The notes under the pieces: model-generated
The model's database searches: none
Told to the model about the DNA's origin: nothing
The model's input: only the letters and a program-made list of their open reading frames with translations
Position numbers and translations under genes: made by a program
Source of the DNA: Bacteroidota bacterium
GTDB lineage: Bacteria; Bacteroidota; Bacteroidia; Chitinophagales; Chitinophagaceae
DNA length: 7,618 bases
NCBI GenBank assembly: GCA_023390215.1
Contig: JAEWDG010000054.1
Coordinates: 1-7,618, forward strand
Direction: 5' to 3'
In this document: piece by piece, positions 6,348 through 7,618 of the stretch
Layout of the letters: every line of letters starts with the position of its first letter
How positions within the stretch are numbered: the first letter of the stretch is position 1

Positions 6348-7393
6348 AGATCTTTTCTATTGTAGGTGCAAGACCGCAATTTATCAAGCTGGGCCCTTTG
6401 TCTAAAGTTCTCGAAGCTGCGCATGAAGAAATAATTGTGCATACAGGCCAGCATTATGATTATGCAATGTCTGAAAAGATTTTTGAAGATCTGGGTATCC
6501 GCAAACCCGATATTCACCTTTCCTGTCAAACGGGTTCACATGCAGTTGCAACTGCAGATATGATGGTAAAGCTGGAGAAGGCGATGCTTGAAACCAGGCC
6601 GGATATGGTGGTGATTTTCGGTGATACAAATTCAACCCTTGCAGGTGCCCTGGCGGCAGCCAAGATCAATATCCCCATTACACATATTGAAGCCGGACTC
6701 AGAAGCTACAATCGAACCATGCCCGAGGAGATAAACCGTATCGTTGCTGATCACACATCTCAATATTTGTTTGCGCCTACGCAAACCGCAATGGATATCC
6801 TGAAATCCGAAGGACTGGCCTCCATCAGCTATTTCACCGGAGATATAATGGTTGATTCAGTGAAAGCCGGAGTGGAAGCCGCAAAGCAAAAATCTGATAT
6901 TCTGAACCAACTTAGGGTTAAGGACCAAAATTTTTATTTGCTCACGCTTCATAGAAACTATAATGTGGATGATCCTGTTTTGCTGAAACACATTCTCGAA
7001 GAATTGCAAAAGCTGGACATACAGATCATTTTTCCCGTGCATCCGCGCACAAGAAAAATGTTGGCGGGCCTTGGCGATGTTCCATCTAATTTTCTGTTAA
7101 CTGAACCGCTGGGCTATCTTGATTTTCTTATGCTTCAAACCTCTGCGGGTAAAATTGTAACTGATTCTGGTGGTATTCAGAAGGAAGCCTATTTGTTGAA
7201 CAAACCATGCATCACACTGCGAACCGAAACCGAATGGGTAGAAACGGTAAGGGCAGGTTGGAATCTGTTACTGGAACCCTCGTCTTCAGATATTGCGCAA
7301 AAGATCTCGAATTTTTCGACACCCTCACACCAGGAAAAGATATTTGGTGAGCACGTAGCGATGGCCATGAAGGAAATAATCGATACTTTGTAG
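6344..7393 (+). CDS. wecB: UDP-N-acetylglucosamine 2-epimerase (non-hydrolysing)
   Basis: A 349-residue cytoplasmic enzyme that interconverts UDP-GlcNAc and UDP-ManNAc, supplying ManNAc-type residues for surface polysaccharide. It has a two-domain GT-B-like fold. Family motifs occur in order: VGARPQFIKLGPLS (7-20; Arg10, Lys15), HTGQHYDYAMS (33-43), VIFGDTNSTLAGALAA (90-105; Asp94), HIEAGLRS (114-121; Glu116), MPEEINR (126-132; Glu128, Arg132), TLHRNYN (201-207; His203), PVHPRT (231-236; His233) and TDSGGIQKEA (273-282). The residues usually tied to UDP binding and catalysis are present. It is somewhat shorter than E. coli WecB (about 376 residues), mostly from shorter loops and C-terminus. 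Motifs of the hydrolysing NeuC-type enzymes were not checked in depth, but the overall pattern fits the non-hydrolysing group. The start codon overlaps the deacetylase stop (ATGA). The TAG at 7391-7393 ends the tightly packed block. Confidence 0.94.
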   Translation: MKIFSIVGARPQFIKLGPLSKVLEAAHEEIIVHTGQHYDYAMSEKIFEDLGIRKPDIHLSCQTGSHAVATADMMVKLEKAMLETRPDMVVIFGDTNSTLAGALAAAKINIPITHIEAGLRSYNRTMPEEINRIVADHTSQYLFAPTQTAMDILKSEGLASISYFTGDIMVDSVKAGVEAAKQKSDILNQLRVKDQNFYLLTLHRNYNVDDPVLLKHILEELQKLDIQIIFPVHPRTRKMLAGLGDVPSNFLLTEPLGYLDFLMLQTSAGKIVTDSGGIQKEAYLLNKPCITLRTETEWVETVRAGWNLLLEPSSSDIAQKISNFSTPSHQEKIFGEHVAMAMKEIIDTL

Positions 7394-7423
7394 TTGAACG
7401 GAATACCTGCAAGCATTAATAAT

Positions 7424-7455
7424 GAGAATATTTCAACTTTACACGGTTGATTCTC
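7424..7455 (+). other. Imperfect hairpin in the wecB-GT2 intergenic region (possible weak terminator or RNA processing element)
   Basis: GAGAAT (7424-7429) and CAAC (7434-7437) are complementary to the contiguous GTTG-ATTCTC (7446-7455). This gives a 10-bp stem with a 4-nt bulge (ATTT) and an 8-nt loop (TTTACACG). A short AT-rich stretch (CAAATTTTC, 7456-7464) follows, but not a proper U-tract. It begins about 30 nt after the wecB stop, where a terminator or attenuator could sit. The low-GC stem and bulge make a strong intrinsic terminator unlikely. Confidence 0.35.
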
Positions 7456-7487
7456 CAAATTTTCATCGCGTCTTTCAGCATCGGAAA

Positions 7488-7503
7488 TAAAATTTGATAT
7501 TTG
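7488..7503 (+). promoter_or_regulatory. Possible weak Bacteroidota-type -7 promoter element for the GT2 gene
   Basis: The primary sigma factor of Bacteroidota recognises TAnnTTTG at about -7, with TTTG at about -33. Here TAAAATTTG (7488-7496) has one base too many between TA and TTTG, and GATATTTG (7496-7503) differs at the first base only. A poor TTTC (7473-7476) sits at roughly the right distance upstream of the second. Either element would leave a short leader before the ATG at 7535. The match is imperfect and the call tentative. Confidence 0.2.
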
Positions 7504-7505
7504 AT
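7492..7505 (+). repeat. Perfect tandem duplication of a 7-mer (ATTTGAT x2) upstream of the GT2 start
   Basis: ATTTGAT at 7492-7498 is repeated immediately at 7499-7505, ending 29 nt before the GT2 ATG. It lies in the only sizeable intergenic gap of the window and overlaps the promoter-like sequence described separately. Two short copies could arise by chance in AT-rich DNA. Confidence 0.6.
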
Positions 7506-7534
7506 CGTTAGACCTTTACCGCTAATCCCCTGCC

Positions 7535-7618
7535 ATGGCTCAAGAGAAGACATTTGTAAGTATTGTAATCCCCTGTTATAATGAAGAAGCGATCCTTCCG
7601 GGCAACCTGGACGTGATC
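7535..7618 (+). CDS. Glycosyltransferase family 2, N-terminal fragment (3' truncated by window)
   Basis: The last 84 bases encode the first 28 residues of a GT2 (GT-A fold) glycosyltransferase: after a short polar start comes TFVSIVIPCYNEEAILPGNL. This is the first beta-strand and nucleotide-binding loop of the family, and the YNEE form is common in dolichol-phosphate-mannose-synthase-like and related membrane-associated GT2 enzymes. The ATG at 7535 is the only plausible start, because an in-frame TAA lies at 7523-7525 with no other start codon between. No Shine-Dalgarno motif is visible (AATCCCCTGCC precedes the ATG). It follows wecB in the same direction after a 141-bp gap and probably adds a sugar in the same pathway. 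With only the N-terminus visible, donor, acceptor and any membrane segments cannot be judged. Confidence 0.85.
   Translation, partial: MAQEKTFVSIVIPCYNEEAILPGNLDVI

Noticed and set aside
6209..6529. A 106-codon minus-strand open frame spanning the deacetylase-wecB junction
   Set aside because: Both overlapped genes have strong family motifs through this region, and the antisense product shows no domain or plausible start context.
7422..7490. A 22-codon open frame (ATG to TAA) in the gap before the GT2 gene
   Set aside because: It is too short to judge, has no ribosome binding site, and its start lies inside the imperfect hairpin; chance is the simplest explanation.

Overview
The window is a densely packed, single-direction (+ strand) block of cell-surface polysaccharide genes, probably from a member of the Bacteroidota. 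That placement is inferred from three things: AT-leaning coding sequence, near absence of Shine-Dalgarno motifs before the starts, and the resemblance of the proteins to Bacteroidota exopolysaccharide/O-antigen families. No rRNA, marker gene or database comparison backs it, so species-level placement is not possible.

Layout, left to right: the 3' part of an RmlD-like nucleotide-sugar reductase (1-543, cut by the window edge); a GT4 glycosyltransferase with a DUF1972-type N-terminus (550-1683); a membrane polyprenyl-phosphate sugar-1-phosphate transferase of the WbaP/WcaJ type (1686-3077); an extended-SDR NAD-dependent nucleotide-sugar epimerase/dehydratase (3105-4073); an FAD-dependent amine-oxidase-fold oxidoreductase (4075-5382); a NodB-type polysaccharide deacetylase with no signal peptide (5379-6347); a non-hydrolysing UDP-GlcNAc 2-epimerase, WecB/MnaA (6344-7393); a 141-bp intergenic gap; and the first 28 codons of a GT2 glycosyltransferase (7535-7618, cut by the window edge). 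Gaps between the first seven genes are +6, +2, +27, +1, -4 and -4 nt, so they are almost certainly co-transcribed. The 141-bp gap before the GT2 gene is the only sizeable non-coding stretch. It holds an imperfect hairpin and a perfect 7-bp tandem repeat that partly resembles a Bacteroidota promoter.

How the genes may work together (inference): the SDR, the RmlD-like reductase and WecB would make nucleotide sugars. The membrane transferase would load the first sugar phosphate onto undecaprenyl phosphate at the inner face of the cytoplasmic membrane. GT4 and GT2 would extend the lipid-linked glycan, and the deacetylase and FAD oxidoreductase would modify sugars inside the cell. No flippase, polymerase or export gene lies in the window. 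The least understood part is the SDR / FAD oxidoreductase / cytoplasmic deacetylase trio, whose tight coupling suggests one sugar-modification pathway. No RNA gene, CRISPR array, insertion sequence or other mobile element was seen.
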